A DNA stretch of 64,000 nt from Neorhizobium sp. SOG26. Lineage in GTDB: Bacteria; Pseudomonadota; Alphaproteobacteria; Rhizobiales; Rhizobiaceae. The stretch's first letter is position 1; every line of letters begins with the position of its first letter. The notes below the pieces were generated by a model. It searched no databases. It saw only the letters and a list, made by a program, of their open reading frames with translations, and was not told where the DNA came from. Below, in pieces: positions 1 through 10,300 of this stretch. A program made the position numbers and the translations under genes. The stretch covers positions 868,001-932,000 of the forward strand of contig NZ_CP025512.1 of assembly GCF_003491345.1 (NCBI RefSeq), read 5' to 3'.

Positions 1-65
1 ACTGGGGCGTCATCGACAAGATCCTGACATCGCGTCAAGAACTTGAAGGCGGCTCCGCAGACTGA
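1..65 (+). CDS. clpP: ClpP protease subunit, C-terminal end (partial)
   Basis: Only the last 20 codons are present, entering in frame at base 3 and ending at TGA 63-65. They read WGVIDKILTSRQELEGGSAD, which fits the C-terminal tail of rhizobial ClpP (the stretch that follows the handle helix). The position directly upstream of clpX, in the same direction, supports the call, since clpP-clpX is the normal order. ClpP is the serine protease chamber that degrades substrates unfolded by ClpX. The catalytic residues lie outside the window. Confidence 0.8.
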   Translation, partial: WGVIDKILTSRQELEGGSAD

Positions 66-362
66 CTGGTGGTGCAGAGCCGGCACATCTCACCCGGATT
101 TGACCGGGGTGGGGTTTCAACCGGCTCGGAAAGCGCTATTAGTACGTATTAATGCTGTGTTGAACTATTTCGACGTAGCATTCGTTCTTAAGGGGTTCGT
201 TGCCGCCGGTTCGCGTAGGATTTGGGATCGGTAGAGTACCTTTAGGGCAAGGCAGGCGCGCAAGGCCCGTCAATCCTCCTGACCGGGGATGCGCGTCGGC
301 AAACGGTAAAGTGGACCGTGCCCGTTTTTGATGAGCGCGCGGAGTGCTGGAAGGAAAGTGAT
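66..362. other. clpP-clpX intergenic region, no gene seen
   Basis: About 300 bases separate clpP from clpX. Short frames here (for example 43-234) have no recognisable product. A GTG at 318 is in frame with clpX but would add an unconserved 15-residue leader. The spacing suggests clpX has its own promoter, but I cannot point to a convincing -35/-10 pair. Confidence 0.5.
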
Positions 363-1640
363 ATGAGCAAAGTCAGCGGCAGCAACGGCGGCGACTCGAA
401 AAATACCCTGTACTGCTCTTTCTGCGGAAAGAGCCAACATGAAGTCCGGAAGCTGATCGCCGGCCCGACCGTGTTCATCTGCGATGAATGCGTTGAGTTG
501 TGCATGGACATCATCCGCGAAGAAAACAAGACCTCCATGGTCAAGTCGCGCGATGGCGTCCCGACCCCGCAGGACATCATCAAGGTTCTCGACGAATACG
601 TCATTGGCCAGAAGCAGGCCAAGCGCATCCTTTCGGTCGCCGTCCACAACCACTACAAGCGCCTCGCGCACGCCTCCAAGGGCGGCGATGTCGAGCTTGC
701 CAAGTCGAACATCATGCTCGTTGGCCCGACCGGCTGCGGCAAGACCTATCTTGCCCAGACGCTCGCCCGCATCATCGACGTGCCGTTCACCATGGCTGAC
801 GCGACGACGCTGACCGAAGCCGGTTATGTCGGTGAAGACGTTGAAAACATCATCCTGAAGCTTCTTCAGGCTGCCGACTACAACGTCGAGCGCGCCCAGC
901 GCGGCATCGTCTACATCGACGAAGTCGACAAGATCTCCCGCAAGTCGGACAACCCGTCGATCACGCGCGACGTATCGGGCGAGGGCGTCCAGCAGGCTCT
1001 GCTGAAGATCATGGAAGGCACGGTTGCATCGGTTCCACCGCAGGGTGGCCGCAAGCATCCGCAGCAGGAATTCCTGCAGGTTGACACGACCAACATCCTG
1101 TTCATCTGCGGCGGCGCGTTCGCCGGCCTGGACAAGATCATCTCGGCCCGTGGCGAAAAGACCTCGATCGGTTTTGGCGCGATGGTTCGCGCCCAGGACG
1201 AACGCCGCGTCGGCGAAGTTCTGCGCGAGCTGGAACCGGAAGATCTGGTCAAGTTCGGCCTCATCCCGGAATTCATCGGTCGTCTGCCGGTCCTGGCGAC
1301 GCTCGAGGATCTCGACGAAGATGCGCTGATCCAGATCCTGTCGGAACCGAAGAACGCCCTGGTCAAGCAGTACCAGCGCCTGTTCGAGATGGAAGACGTC
1401 GAGCTGACCTTCCATGAGGACGCGTTGCGCGAAATCGCCCGCAAGGCGATCGTCCGCAAGACAGGTGCCCGCGGCCTGCGTTCGATCATGGAGAAGATCC
1501 TGCTCGACACCATGTTCGAGCTGCCGACGCTGGAAGGCGTTCGCGAGGTCGTCATCTCCGACGACGTGGTCAACGGCAATGCCCGTCCGCTCTACATCTA
1601 CGCTGACCGGCAGGACGAAAAGGCCAACGTTTCGGCCTGA
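363..1640 (+). CDS. clpX: ATP-dependent Clp protease ATP-binding subunit ClpX
   Basis: ClpX is the AAA+ unfoldase that recognises substrates (including SsrA-tagged proteins) and threads them into ClpP. The 425-residue protein has the N-terminal C4 zinc-binding domain (Cys18, Cys21, Cys40, Cys43), Walker A GPTGCGKT at 121-128, and Walker [11 protein letters not shown]. The start at ATG 363 gives [10 protein letters not shown], the family's usual beginning, and has AAGGAAAG about 5 bases upstream; the GTG at 318 would only add an unconserved leader. Length is normal for ClpX. In alphaproteobacteria ClpXP also degrades cell-cycle regulators. It is followed by a strong terminator at 1666-1690. 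Confidence 0.97.
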   Translation: MSKVSGSNGGDSKNTLYCSFCGKSQHEVRKLIAGPTVFICDECVELCMDIIREENKTSMVKSRDGVPTPQDIIKVLDEYVIGQKQAKRILSVAVHNHYKRLAHASKGGDVELAKSNIMLVGPTGCGKTYLAQTLARIIDVPFTMADATTLTEAGYVGEDVENIILKLLQAADYNVERAQRGIVYIDEVDKISRKSDNPSITRDVSGEGVQQALLKIMEGTVASVPPQGGRKHPQQEFLQVDTTNILFICGGAFAGLDKIISARGEKTSIGFGAMVRAQDERRVGEVLRELEPEDLVKFGLIPEFIGRLPVLATLEDLDEDALIQILSEPKNALVKQYQRLFEMEDVELTFHEDALREIARKAIVRKTGARGLRSIMEKILLDTMFELPTLEGVREVVISDDVVNGNARPLYIYADRQDEKANVSA

Positions 1641-1665
1641 TCCGATCCGCAGCGAAAGACCATGA

Positions 1666-1690
1666 AGAGGCCCGATTCGGGCCTCTTTTT
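1666..1690 (+). terminator. Rho-independent terminator after clpX
   Basis: An 8-bp stem, AGAGGCCC paired with GGGCCTCT, has a 5-base loop (GATTC) and is followed directly by a T run (TTTTT). It starts about 25 bases after the clpX stop codon, so it ends the clpX transcript and separates it from lon. Confidence 0.9.
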
Positions 1691-2044
1691 CGTCTGGCGG
1701 GAATGGTTTGATAGGGCAGACAAATCCACGACTTTTACCTCGTGAAGAATTGCATCTTATTGAGCTTGCATTAGAAGCTGACCCGGATGATCATCGATAT
1801 CCCGGCTGCTTCGCTCAGGGCTTTCATGAGGAGCCTCAGGTGCTGGTGATCGCGTACCGTGTTCTCTGCTGTTTCGCGTAATCAAGGCGTGTAGGCCTTG
1901 TCAAAGCACTGTCACATTGCTGCCATGCGGCGGCGTGCAAGGCTTGAAATCAATTTTCGAAAACTCCACTTTGGGCGGGAGTGAAGTGCCCAGGCGTTTG
2001 CTTGGGGACGTTTCCCGGAAACGGGACGATGGAAAGGAAATAAC
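1691..2044 (+). promoter_or_regulatory. lon upstream region
   Basis: About 350 bases lie between the clpX terminator and lon with no credible gene, so the lon promoter must be here. A weak heat-shock-like pair, CTTG at 1897-1900 followed after about 14 bases by CATTGC, can be drawn, and lon is a classic heat-shock gene in other bacteria. The match is poor and I do not rely on it. The lon ribosome site GGAAAGGA lies just before ATG 2045. Confidence 0.3.
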
Positions 2045-4465
2045 ATGACGAATTCAACGTCTGCGGCACCTGGCGGCGAAACGTATCCGGTCCTGCCGCT
2101 GCGCGACATCGTGGTCTTCCCCCACATGATCGTGCCTTTGTTCGTCGGACGCGAGAAGTCGATCCGTGCGCTTGAAGAAGTCATGGGTTCCGACAAGCAG
2201 ATCATGCTCGTAACCCAGATCAACGCGGGCGATGACGACCCTGAACCCTCCGCGATCTACAAGGTCGGCACGGTCGCGAACGTGCTGCAACTCCTGAAGC
2301 TGCCCGACGGCACTGTGAAGGTGCTCGTTGAAGGCCGCTCGCGCGCCAAGATCGACAGCTATACCGGTCGGGAGGAGTTCTACGAAGCCAAGGCAACGAC
2401 TCTTTCGGAACCGGAAGAGGACGCCGTCGAGGTGGAAGCCCTGTCGCGTTCGGTGGTCTCGGAGTTCGAGAACTACGTCAAGCTGAACAAGAAGATCTCG
2501 CCGGAAGTGGTTGGCGCCGCAAGCCAGATCGAGGATTACTCGAAGCTCGCTGATACGGTCGCCTCGCACCTGTCGATCAAGATCACCGAAAAGCAGGAAA
2601 TGCTGGAAACGGTTTCCGTCAAGCTGCGCCTTGAAAAGGCGCTTGGCTTCATGGAAGGGGAAATCTCCGTCCTGCAGGTGGAAAAGCGCATTCGCTCGCG
2701 CGTCAAGCGCCAGATGGAGAAGACCCAGCGCGAGTACTACCTCAATGAGCAGATGAAGGCGATCCAGAAGGAGCTCGGCGACGGCGAGGAAGGCCGCGAC
2801 GAGATGGCCGAACTGGAAGAGCGCATCTCCAAGACGAAGCTCTCCAAGGAAGCCCGCGAAAAGGCTGACGCGGAGCTCAAGAAGCTGCGGCAGATGAGCC
2901 CGATGTCGGCGGAAGCGACGGTTGTCCGCAACTATCTCGACTGGCTGCTCGGCATTCCGTGGGGCAAGAAGTCGAAGATCAAGACGGACCTCAACAACGC
3001 CGAGAAGATCCTCGAGCTCGACCACTTCGGCCTCGACAAGGTCAAGGAACGCATCATCGAGTATCTCGCGGTGCAGGCTCGTGCCACGAAGATCAAGGGC
3101 CCGATCCTGTGCCTGGTTGGCCCTCCCGGCGTCGGCAAGACCTCGCTGGCCCAGTCGATCGCCAAGGCGACCGGCCGCGAATACGTTCGCATGGCACTCG
3201 GTGGCGTTCGTGACGAAGCCGAGATCCGTGGTCACCGCCGCACCTATATCGGCTCGATGCCCGGCAAGGTCATCCAGTCGATGAAGAAGGCGAAGAAGTC
3301 GAACCCGCTCTTCCTGCTCGATGAGATCGACAAGATGGGCATGGACTTCCGCGGCGATCCGTCTTCGGCACTTCTCGAAGTGCTGGATCCGGCACAGAAC
3401 TCGACCTTCATGGACCACTACCTGGAAGTCGAATACGACCTGTCGGACGTGATGTTCATCACCACGGCGAACACGCTGAACATTCCGGCGCCGCTGATGG
3501 ACCGCATGGAAGTGATCCGCATCGCCGGTTACACGGAAGACGAAAAGCGCGAGATCGCCAAGCGGCACCTGCTGCCGAAGGCCATCAAGGAACATGCATT
3601 GCAGCCAAACGAGTTCTCGGTCAGCGATGACGCCCTCATGGCCATCATCCAGCAGTACACTCGCGAGGCCGGCGTCCGTAACTTCGAACGCGAACTGATG
3701 AAGCTCGCCCGCAAGGCGGTCACCGAGATCATCAAGGGCAAGACGAAGTCGGTTGCCGTCACCGCCGAGAACATCAACGACTATCTGGGCGTCCCGCGCT
3801 TCCGCCACGGCGAAGCCGAACGTGAAGACCAGGTTGGTGTTGTCACGGGTCTTGCCTGGACGGAAGTCGGTGGCGAACTGCTGACGATCGAAGGGGTGAT
3901 GATGCCGGGCAAGGGCCGCATGACGGTCACCGGTAACCTGAAGGAAGTGATGAAGGAATCGATTTCCGCTGCGGCCTCTTATGTCCGCTCGCGCGCCGTC
4001 GATTTCGGCATCGAGCCTCCGAAGTTCGACAAGTCGGACATCCACGTTCACGTGCCGGAAGGTGCAACGCCTAAGGACGGTCCGTCCGCCGGTGTCGCCA
4101 TGGCAACGGCGATCGTCTCGGTCATGACGGGCATCCCGGTTTCGAAGGATGTCGCGATGACGGGCGAAATCACCCTGCGTGGTCGCGTCCTGCCGATCGG
4201 TGGCCTGAAGGAAAAGCTGCTGGCGGCTCTGCGTGGAGGCATCAAGAAGGTTCTGATCCCGGAAGAGAATGCCAAGGACCTGGCTGACATTCCGGACAAC
4301 GTGAAGAACAACATGGAGATCATCCCGGTCTCGCGCATGGGCGAAGTCATCCGTCACGCCCTGACCCGCGAGCCGGAGCCGATCGAATGGGACGGCACGG
4401 TGGAGACACCGGTGATCGCCACCGTCGAAGGCGTGGACGATCTCGGCGCCACCGTGGCCCATTGA
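2045..4465 (+). CDS. lon: ATP-dependent Lon protease
   Basis: Lon is a soluble AAA+ serine protease that removes misfolded and regulatory proteins; in alphaproteobacteria it also degrades cell-cycle regulators. The 806-residue protein has the N-terminal substrate domain (about 12-205), a coiled-coil linker, Walker A GPPGVGKT at 359-366, Walker [11 protein letters not shown], and the C-terminal protease domain with the Ser-Lys dyad: Ser681 in KDGPSAG and Lys724 in GGLKEK, 43 residues apart as in E. coli Lon (Ser679/Lys722). The length is typical. It lies alone between the clpX terminator and its own terminator. Confidence 0.98.
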   Translation: MTNSTSAAPGGETYPVLPLRDIVVFPHMIVPLFVGREKSIRALEEVMGSDKQIMLVTQINAGDDDPEPSAIYKVGTVANVLQLLKLPDGTVKVLVEGRSRAKIDSYTGREEFYEAKATTLSEPEEDAVEVEALSRSVVSEFENYVKLNKKISPEVVGAASQIEDYSKLADTVASHLSIKITEKQEMLETVSVKLRLEKALGFMEGEISVLQVEKRIRSRVKRQMEKTQREYYLNEQMKAIQKELGDGEEGRDEMAELEERISKTKLSKEAREKADAELKKLRQMSPMSAEATVVRNYLDWLLGIPWGKKSKIKTDLNNAEKILELDHFGLDKVKERIIEYLAVQARATKIKGPILCLVGPPGVGKTSLAQSIAKATGREYVRMALGGVRDEAEIRGHRRTYIGSMPGKVIQSMKKAKKSNPLFLLDEIDKMGMDFRGDPSSALLEVLDPAQNSTFMDHYLEVEYDLSDVMFITTANTLNIPAPLMDRMEVIRIAGYTEDEKREIAKRHLLPKAIKEHALQPNEFSVSDDALMAIIQQYTREAGVRNFERELMKLARKAVTEIIKGKTKSVAVTAENINDYLGVPRFRHGEAEREDQVGVVTGLAWTEVGGELLTIEGVMMPGKGRMTVTGNLKEVMKESISAAASYVRSRAVDFGIEPPKFDKSDIHVHVPEGATPKDGPSAGVAMATAIVSVMTGIPVSKDVAMTGEITLRGRVLPIGGLKEKLLAALRGGIKKVLIPEENAKDLADIPDNVKNNMEIIPVSRMGEVIRHALTREPEPIEWDGTVETPVIATVEGVDDLGATVAH

Positions 4466-4501
4466 GCAGAGGGCTTTGCCCTCCGCTCTCCCGAACCTGT
4501 T

Positions 4502-4528
4502 AAAAAGCCGGCAAAAGCCGGCTTTTTT
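4502..4528 (+). terminator. Rho-independent terminator after lon
   Basis: An 11-bp perfect stem, AAAAAGCCGGC paired with GCCGGCTTTTT, has an AAAA loop and runs into a T7 tract. It lies 36 bases past the lon stop codon. Confidence 0.92.
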
Positions 4529-4661
4529 TGTGAAATCTGCACCCAGACCCCTTGTTTTTCAGGCAATAGCGGAGCTTTTGGGTTGCCAAGGCCGGACGGA
4601 AACCTAATGTCGGCCCTGAACTGATTTCGAGTCGTTCCAAAACCTAGAAAGGGGTGGAAAC

Positions 4662-4937
4662 ATGAACAAGAACGAGCTGGTATCTGCCGTTGCCGAAAAG
4701 GCTGGTCTTTCCAAAGCTGATGCCGCATCTGCCGTCGATGCCGTTTTTGAAACCGTACAGAGCGAACTGAAGAAGGGCGGCGATATCCGTCTTGCTGGTT
4801 TCGGCAGCTTCTCTGTTTCCCGCCGCGAAGCTTCCAAGGGCCGTAACCCGTCGACCGGCGCCGAAGTTGACATTCCTGCGCGTAACGTTCCCAAGTTCTC
4901 GGCCGGCAAGGGCCTGAAGGACGCTGTTAACAGCTAA
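4662..4937 (+). CDS. hupB: DNA-binding protein HU-beta
   Basis: HU is a small dimeric nucleoid protein that bends DNA without sequence specificity. The 91-residue product begins MNKNELVSAVAEKAGLSKAD and carries the beta-arm motif GRNPSTGAEVDIPA, with a conserved Pro that intercalates into DNA. Length matches the family. ATG 4662 is preceded by AGGGGTGG as ribosome site. The order lon-hupB is conserved in rhizobia. A hairpin follows 30 bases after the stop. Confidence 0.97.
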   Translation: MNKNELVSAVAEKAGLSKADAASAVDAVFETVQSELKKGGDIRLAGFGSFSVSRREASKGRNPSTGAEVDIPARNVPKFSAGKGLKDAVNS

Positions 4938-4966
4938 TCATCACGTTTTGATATTTAGCACTCTTG

Positions 4967-4992
4967 GAAGGCCCGGTTTCGACCGGGCCTTC
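4967..4992 (+). terminator. Hairpin after hupB
   Basis: A perfect 11-bp stem, GAAGGCCCGGT paired with ACCGGGCCTTC around a TTCG tetraloop, lies 29 bases past hupB and before the convergent aldo/keto reductase. It lacks a strong T tract on either strand, so it may act as a weak or bidirectional terminator, or as a 3' stabiliser. Confidence 0.75.
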
Positions 4993-5020
4993 TGCGTTCC
5001 GGGAGAGGGGCGCTGGCGGC

Positions 5021-6007
5021 CTACCAGCGCTGGTGCACATGCGGCGCGACCAGCCGCGCGTAGATGTCCTTCGAAGCCGCCATGACATCGGCCGAGATTG
5101 CCGCAAGCTCAGCCGCCGCGGCATTGCCCTTGGCCTGCTCGGCATTGCGTGCACCGGGAATGACGACGGTGACGGCTTCGTTCATGAGAATCCACTTCAG
5201 CGCGAAGGCCGCCATGCTGGCGCCGGCCGGAACCAGCTTGCGCACTTCCTCGACCGCCTGGAGGCCCACTTCGAACGGCACGCCCGCAAAGGTCTCGCCG
5301 ACATCGAAGGCATCGCCATTGCGGTTGAAATTGCGGTGGTCGTCGCTGGCGAAGGCGGTATCGCGGGAGATCTTGCCCGACAGTAGGCCGCTTGCGAGCG
5401 GCACGCGAACGACGACCGCAATGTTTTTGCGCTTGGCTTCGGTGAAGAATAGATCAGCCGGACGCTGGCGGAAGATGTTGTAGATGATCTGGATGCTGGT
5501 GACGTCCGGATATTCGATTGCCTTCAGGGCTTCCTCAACCTTCTCGACGCTGACGCCGTAGTTCTTGATCTTGCCGGCCTGGCGAAGTTCGTCGAGCGCG
5601 CCGAAGACGTCCGGACGATACAGCACCTCCGTCGGCGGGCAGTGCAACTGGACGAGGTCGAGGCTGTCGACCTCGAGGTTCTTCAGGCTCCGGTCAATGA
5701 AGCTTTCCAGATTAGCCTTGGTGTAGCCATCCGCGACATGCGGATCGAGACGCCGTCCTGCCTTGGTTGCAACCATCGGGCGGGCGCCACCGCGTGCCTT
5801 CAGCACATTGGCGATGATCTTCTCGGAGCGGCCATCGCCATAAACATCGGCGGTATCAATGAAGGTGACGCCGGCATCAAGCGCGGCCTCGAGGGCGGCG
5901 CGACCATCGGCTTCACTGACGTCGCCCCACGAACCACCGATCTGCCAGGCGCCAAAGCCAATCTCGCTGACGTTGAATGATGTCCGTCCGAAGGTGTGGT
6001 TTCTCAT
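5021..6007 (-). CDS. Aldo/keto reductase
   Basis: This is an NAD(P)H-dependent (beta/alpha)8-barrel oxidoreductase that reduces aldehydes or ketones; the substrate cannot be read from sequence. The 328-residue protein has the family catalytic tetrad at Asp51 and Tyr56 (FIDTADVYGDGRSE), Lys82 (MVATKAG) and His122 (LVQLHCPP). The start ATG has GGAGAAC upstream on the minus strand. It is transcribed away from the nuclease pair that begins at 6130, with a 122-base divergent gap, and converges on hupB. Closest in appearance to the general AKR11/AKR12-like bacterial enzymes. Confidence 0.9.
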   Translation of the reverse strand: MRNHTFGRTSFNVSEIGFGAWQIGGSWGDVSEADGRAALEAALDAGVTFIDTADVYGDGRSEKIIANVLKARGGARPMVATKAGRRLDPHVADGYTKANLESFIDRSLKNLEVDSLDLVQLHCPPTEVLYRPDVFGALDELRQAGKIKNYGVSVEKVEEALKAIEYPDVTSIQIIYNIFRQRPADLFFTEAKRKNIAVVVRVPLASGLLSGKISRDTAFASDDHRNFNRNGDAFDVGETFAGVPFEVGLQAVEEVRKLVPAGASMAAFALKWILMNEAVTVVIPGARNAEQAKGNAAAAELAAISADVMAASKDIYARLVAPHVHQRW

Positions 6008-6129
6008 GAATGTTCTCCAAATGGGCGTAGCCTGAGGCTATCCACAGGCTGCGGATGCATGATCTTTCTTCGTGCCCGGCATTTGCCTAAAACACCTGTC
6101 TCTATGGGGCAATCCAATCAAGCGAGTCG

Positions 6130-7362
6130 ATGACCTCTTTCCGTTTCATTCATGCCGCTGATCTGCATCTCGGTAGCCCTTTCCAGGGGCTGGCCTTGAA
6201 GGATGCCGCCATCGCCGAACTCTTCATCGAGGCCAGCCGCAAGGCCTTCTCTACGCTCGTCGACCAGGCAATCGAGCGGTCGGTCGATTTCTTCATCGTC
6301 GCCGGCGACGCCTATGACGGCGACTGGAAAGACAACAAGATCGGCCTTTTCTTCAACCGGGAGGTGGCAAGGCTGGAGCGCGCCGGCATTCCGGTTTTCC
6401 TGCTGAAGGGCAACCACGACGCCGAGAGCGTCATCACCAAGACGATCACGCTGCCAAAGAATGTCAGCGAGTTTCCCGTCAACAAGCCGGGCAGCTTCAA
6501 GCTGGAACACCTGAAGGTCGCGCTGCACGGGCAGGGCTTTGCCGAGCGGTCGGCAAACGAGAACCTGGCCCTCGCCTATCCGAAGCCGGAAACCGGCTGG
6601 TTCAACATCGGCGTCCTGCATACGTCGCTCACCGGCCGAGAGCCCCATGCGCCATATGCGCCATGCTCGATCGAGGACCTTCGCTCGCGCGGTTACGACT
6701 ACTGGGCGCTTGGCCATGTGCATGATTTCGAAGTCGTCCACGATGACCCGCTGGTCGTCTTTCCGGGCAACCTGCAGGGCCGTTCGATCCGTGAACAGGG
6801 GTCCAAGGGTGCGGTGCTGGTCACCGTCGAGGATGGACGTATCACGCATGAGCGCGTCATCACCGATGGCGCACGCTTCGGCCAACTGAAGGTGGAGGTT
6901 GAGCCGGATGATGCACCGCCCGCCATCCTGCAGCGGCTCGAGACGGCACTTGATGACGTGACGGATACGATGGAAGAGCGTCCGCTCGCCTTGCGGATCA
7001 CGCTTGAGGGCAGGAACCGCTTCCGCAGCGAGATCATGTCACGACGCGGTGACTTTCGTGACGAGGTGCAGGCCGCGTGCCACCGGGCGCATGCCGATAT
7101 CTGGCTGGAAAAGCTCGAACTGCGCCTTGAACCGGTAACCGAGGCAGGATCGGCTGCGACGGCCGCCCTGGGTATCGAAGGACTGATACCGGCCGATGGC
7201 TTTCCGCAGGAGGTACTGGCAGAAGCGCAGGCTCGGATCAGCGAGATCGTCTCCCGCCTGCCGGGCGGCATTGGTGCTGCTGACCTGCCACTGGGAGACG
7301 ATGTGGATGCACTGCTCGCCGAAGCGCGTGATCTTCTTTATGCGCGGGCGGCGAGGGGCTGA
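6130..7362 (+). CDS. SbcD/Mre11-like DNA repair exonuclease (YhaO type)
   Basis: This looks like a metal-dependent phosphoesterase of the Mre11/SbcD family, which trims DNA ends and hairpins together with an SMC-like ATPase. The 410-residue protein shows the phosphoesterase motifs in order: HAADLHLGSPF (Asp11, His13), VAGDAYDGDW, LLKGNHDAES, HTSLTG and WALGHVHDFEVV. The stop codon overlaps the start of the downstream ATPase by one base, so the two are translationally coupled. The partner's architecture resembles YhaN rather than classical SbcC, so I call it YhaO-like. Its normal job in rhizobia is not established. Confidence 0.88.
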   Translation: MTSFRFIHAADLHLGSPFQGLALKDAAIAELFIEASRKAFSTLVDQAIERSVDFFIVAGDAYDGDWKDNKIGLFFNREVARLERAGIPVFLLKGNHDAESVITKTITLPKNVSEFPVNKPGSFKLEHLKVALHGQGFAERSANENLALAYPKPETGWFNIGVLHTSLTGREPHAPYAPCSIEDLRSRGYDYWALGHVHDFEVVHDDPLVVFPGNLQGRSIREQGSKGAVLVTVEDGRITHERVITDGARFGQLKVEVEPDDAPPAILQRLETALDDVTDTMEERPLALRITLEGRNRFRSEIMSRRGDFRDEVQAACHRAHADIWLEKLELRLEPVTEAGSAATAALGIEGLIPADGFPQEVLAEAQARISEIVSRLPGGIGAADLPLGDDVDALLAEARDLLYARAARG

Positions 7363-10300
7363 TGCGGTTTAATCATCTTGATCTGCTCCGTTACGGCGCG
7401 CTGACCGACCGCAAGCTGGTCTTCCGTCCCGGTGCCAAGCTGCATGTGATCTACGGTCCAAACGAGGCCGGCAAGTCGTCCGCGCTCTCGGCCATCTCCG
7501 ACCTCTTGTTCGGTTTCCCGACAACGGCAGGCATGAGCTTCCTGCATGACCCGACATCGCTGAGGGTCGGTGCGGAGATCGCCACTCGCGACGGCGCCAC
7601 GCTGGCCTTCCGCCGCCGGCGCGGTCGCAAGAACACCCTTCTTGCCGAAAGTGACGCGGAGGAACCGCTGCCGGAAGATGCGCTGGCGCCGTTCCTCGGC
7701 ACGCTGTCGCGCGAAGTCTTCCAACGCGCCTTCGGCCTTGATTCGACCTCCCTGCGTGCCGGTGGCGAAACCATGCTGAAAAGCGGCGGCGAGATCGGCA
7801 GCCTGCTGTTCTCGGCCGCCTCGGGCCTCACCGGCCTGACCGACCTGCGCAAGTCGCTGGAAGCCGAGGCGGACGGCATCTACGGGCCGCGTCGGTCAAA
7901 GGATCGGTTGTTCTACCAAGTGCTTGACGCCCACGACGAAGCGCGCAAGGCCGAGCGCGACATCGAGCTCAAGTCCGGCGACTGGAAGAGGCTGCTCGCC
8001 GAGCAGGCGGAGATCGAGACCCAGCTCGCCGCGGTCCTTGGTGAACGGCAGGAAACCAAGCGCAGGCTCGACCAGTTGCGCAAGCTGTTGCGGCTTGAAC
8101 CGGTGCTGCGCGAGATTGACAAGGAACGGGCCCAGCTTGGCGATTATGAGGCGCTGTCGGAACTGCCGGCAGGGTTCGCGAGCAGGCTTGAAGAGGCCCT
8201 GGCGAAGGCACGGCAGAATGTCGAAGCGCGGCGTCTGGCTGAGGCCGAGCTCTCGCGTCTCAGAGATGAACTGGGCGCGCTGCATGTCGACGAGGCGTTG
8301 ATTGCCGCCGCCCCCAAGATAGTTGCCGCGCATGCAGACAAGGGAGCTTACATCAAGGCGCGCGAGGATATCGCGCGGGTGCGCGGCGAGGTGGATGATT
8401 TCGATAACAAGCTTCTGCAGTCGGCACGGCGGCTGGGTTTTGCGTCACCCGAAGACCTGAAACGAGCCCAGCCGACCGATCCGGACCTGACGCGGCTGCG
8501 CAAGCTGGTGGAAGAGGGGACCGACCTCGATCGCAACCTGAAGCAGTTGCGCCAGCAGACCGAGGATGCGCAGAACGCTCTGTCGCGGCTGCAGGGCGAG
8601 GGGGGCGACAGCCGGCTCATCGACCCGAAGCCGTGGATCGAGCAGCTTGCCGCGTTGCGCCCCGAGATCGCCGAGCTGACCAACCTTGAGGCGCTTCAGG
8701 TGCGCGCCACGCGTGTCGAAAACGATCTTGCCATGGCCGTTGGTCGCCTTGATCCGCCTGTGAAGGATATGGAGAGGCTCCTTTCGGCGCCTCTGCCTGA
8801 TATCGCGACGCTCACCACGCACCAGCGGATGATTGAGGCGGCCAGGAGCGAGCAGCTGCGCGCGGCGCAAAAGCTCGCCAGCACTCGCGACGAAGCCAAG
8901 GCGGTTGCCAATCAGCTTGCCGGTCTTGAGGCGTCGGGTGATCTCGTCTCCCGCGACGACATCGTTGAGGCACGCAAGAAGCGCGACGGGCTTCTCGAAG
9001 CTTTCGCGGCAAAGCCCGGCTCATCAGCACTGGAGGAGGTGACTGCTGCGGTCAACGAGGCGGATCGCCTGTGCGATGCCGCGCTTGCCGATGCAGAGCG
9101 GGTGTCGCGCCATGCGCAGCTCACTCTGCGGCATCGCGAACTGGAGGGCGACATCGGAGCCTGCGAGGCCACGCTGAAAGAGGCAGAGATCGCGGCCTCT
9201 GACGCGCTCACCGAGTTCCAGGACCTCTTCCACGCCGCACCGGTTGCGCCGGCCGCTCCCGACCGGATGATCGAGTGGCGCAGGAGCGTCGACGGCGTCG
9301 CGGCGCTGTCTGCCGCGCTTGCTGATGCACGCGACGCTCTGGAGGCCGTCAGGCTGAAGCAGGAGGCGCTGACGCCTGTGCTGGTCGGCATGGCCGATGC
9401 CATTGGTCTTGCCTCTGCCGCCTTGCCGGCGGCCGCGCTCGCACGCGCACTCGAGCGCCGACTGTCGGAGCTCTCCGAACGATGGACCGAAAGTCGCTCC
9501 ATCCAGGGTAAACGTCATGCGGCGGAGGAGGCTCTGGCGCGGCTGGAGGAGCAGGAAACAAGCCTCCGCAAGCAGGTGGAGCGCTGGCGGCTCGACTTCT
9601 CGCAGGCTGCCGTGCTCGCAGGCCTTGCAGATGGCGCGACGGTCGAGATGGCGCTTGCTGCGCTTGACGTGTGGCGCAGTGTTCCAGACCAGCTTTCCGA
9701 ACGGGAAAACCGCGATCGTCGCGTGCGTGGCATGAGCCGGGACATGGAGACGTTCGAGCAGGAGGTGAGGTCGCTCTGCGCCTCGGTTGCCGCGGATTTG
9801 GCCTCGCTGCCCGCCGATGTTGCGATCGGCATGCTGAACGAACGTGCCGCTGCCGCCAACACAGATGCGAATAAACGCCAGGGGCTGGGTGCAGCCTTGG
9901 CCAAGGCGGAAGTCCAATTGGAGCGGCATGGCACCGAGCAACAGGCGATCAGCGAGGAGATGGAGGAGCTGGCGCGGATTGTATCGGCACCGGTCGAGGA
10001 GCTGGCACGTGTTCTGGAAGACCTGCAGCAGAAGGCGCGGCTCGAAGACAGCCTCCGCCAATGCCGCGCTCGTTTTGCCGAACATGCGGACGGCACCAGC
10101 GAGGACGAGGCGCGTTCTGCGCTTGCCGAGTTCGATCGGGTTGCTGCAGCGCTGGAGATCGAGGATCTGGAGGCCAAGGACAGCCAACAGGTCGACCGCA
10201 TTGCGGCTTTGCGTGCGGCCGAAGCCGACATCCAGCGCCGTCGTCGCGAGCTCGAAACCGGTATCGGCGCCGAACGCGCCGTTTTCCAGAAGCTTGCCGC

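Noticed and set aside
43..234. A 63-codon frame at the left edge
   Set aside because: It overlaps the clpP end in another frame and has no ribosome site or recognisable sequence.
1897..1920. Heat-shock sigma factor promoter for lon
   Set aside because: Only CTTG and a loose CATTGC are present with uncertain spacing; not strong enough to list as a promoter.
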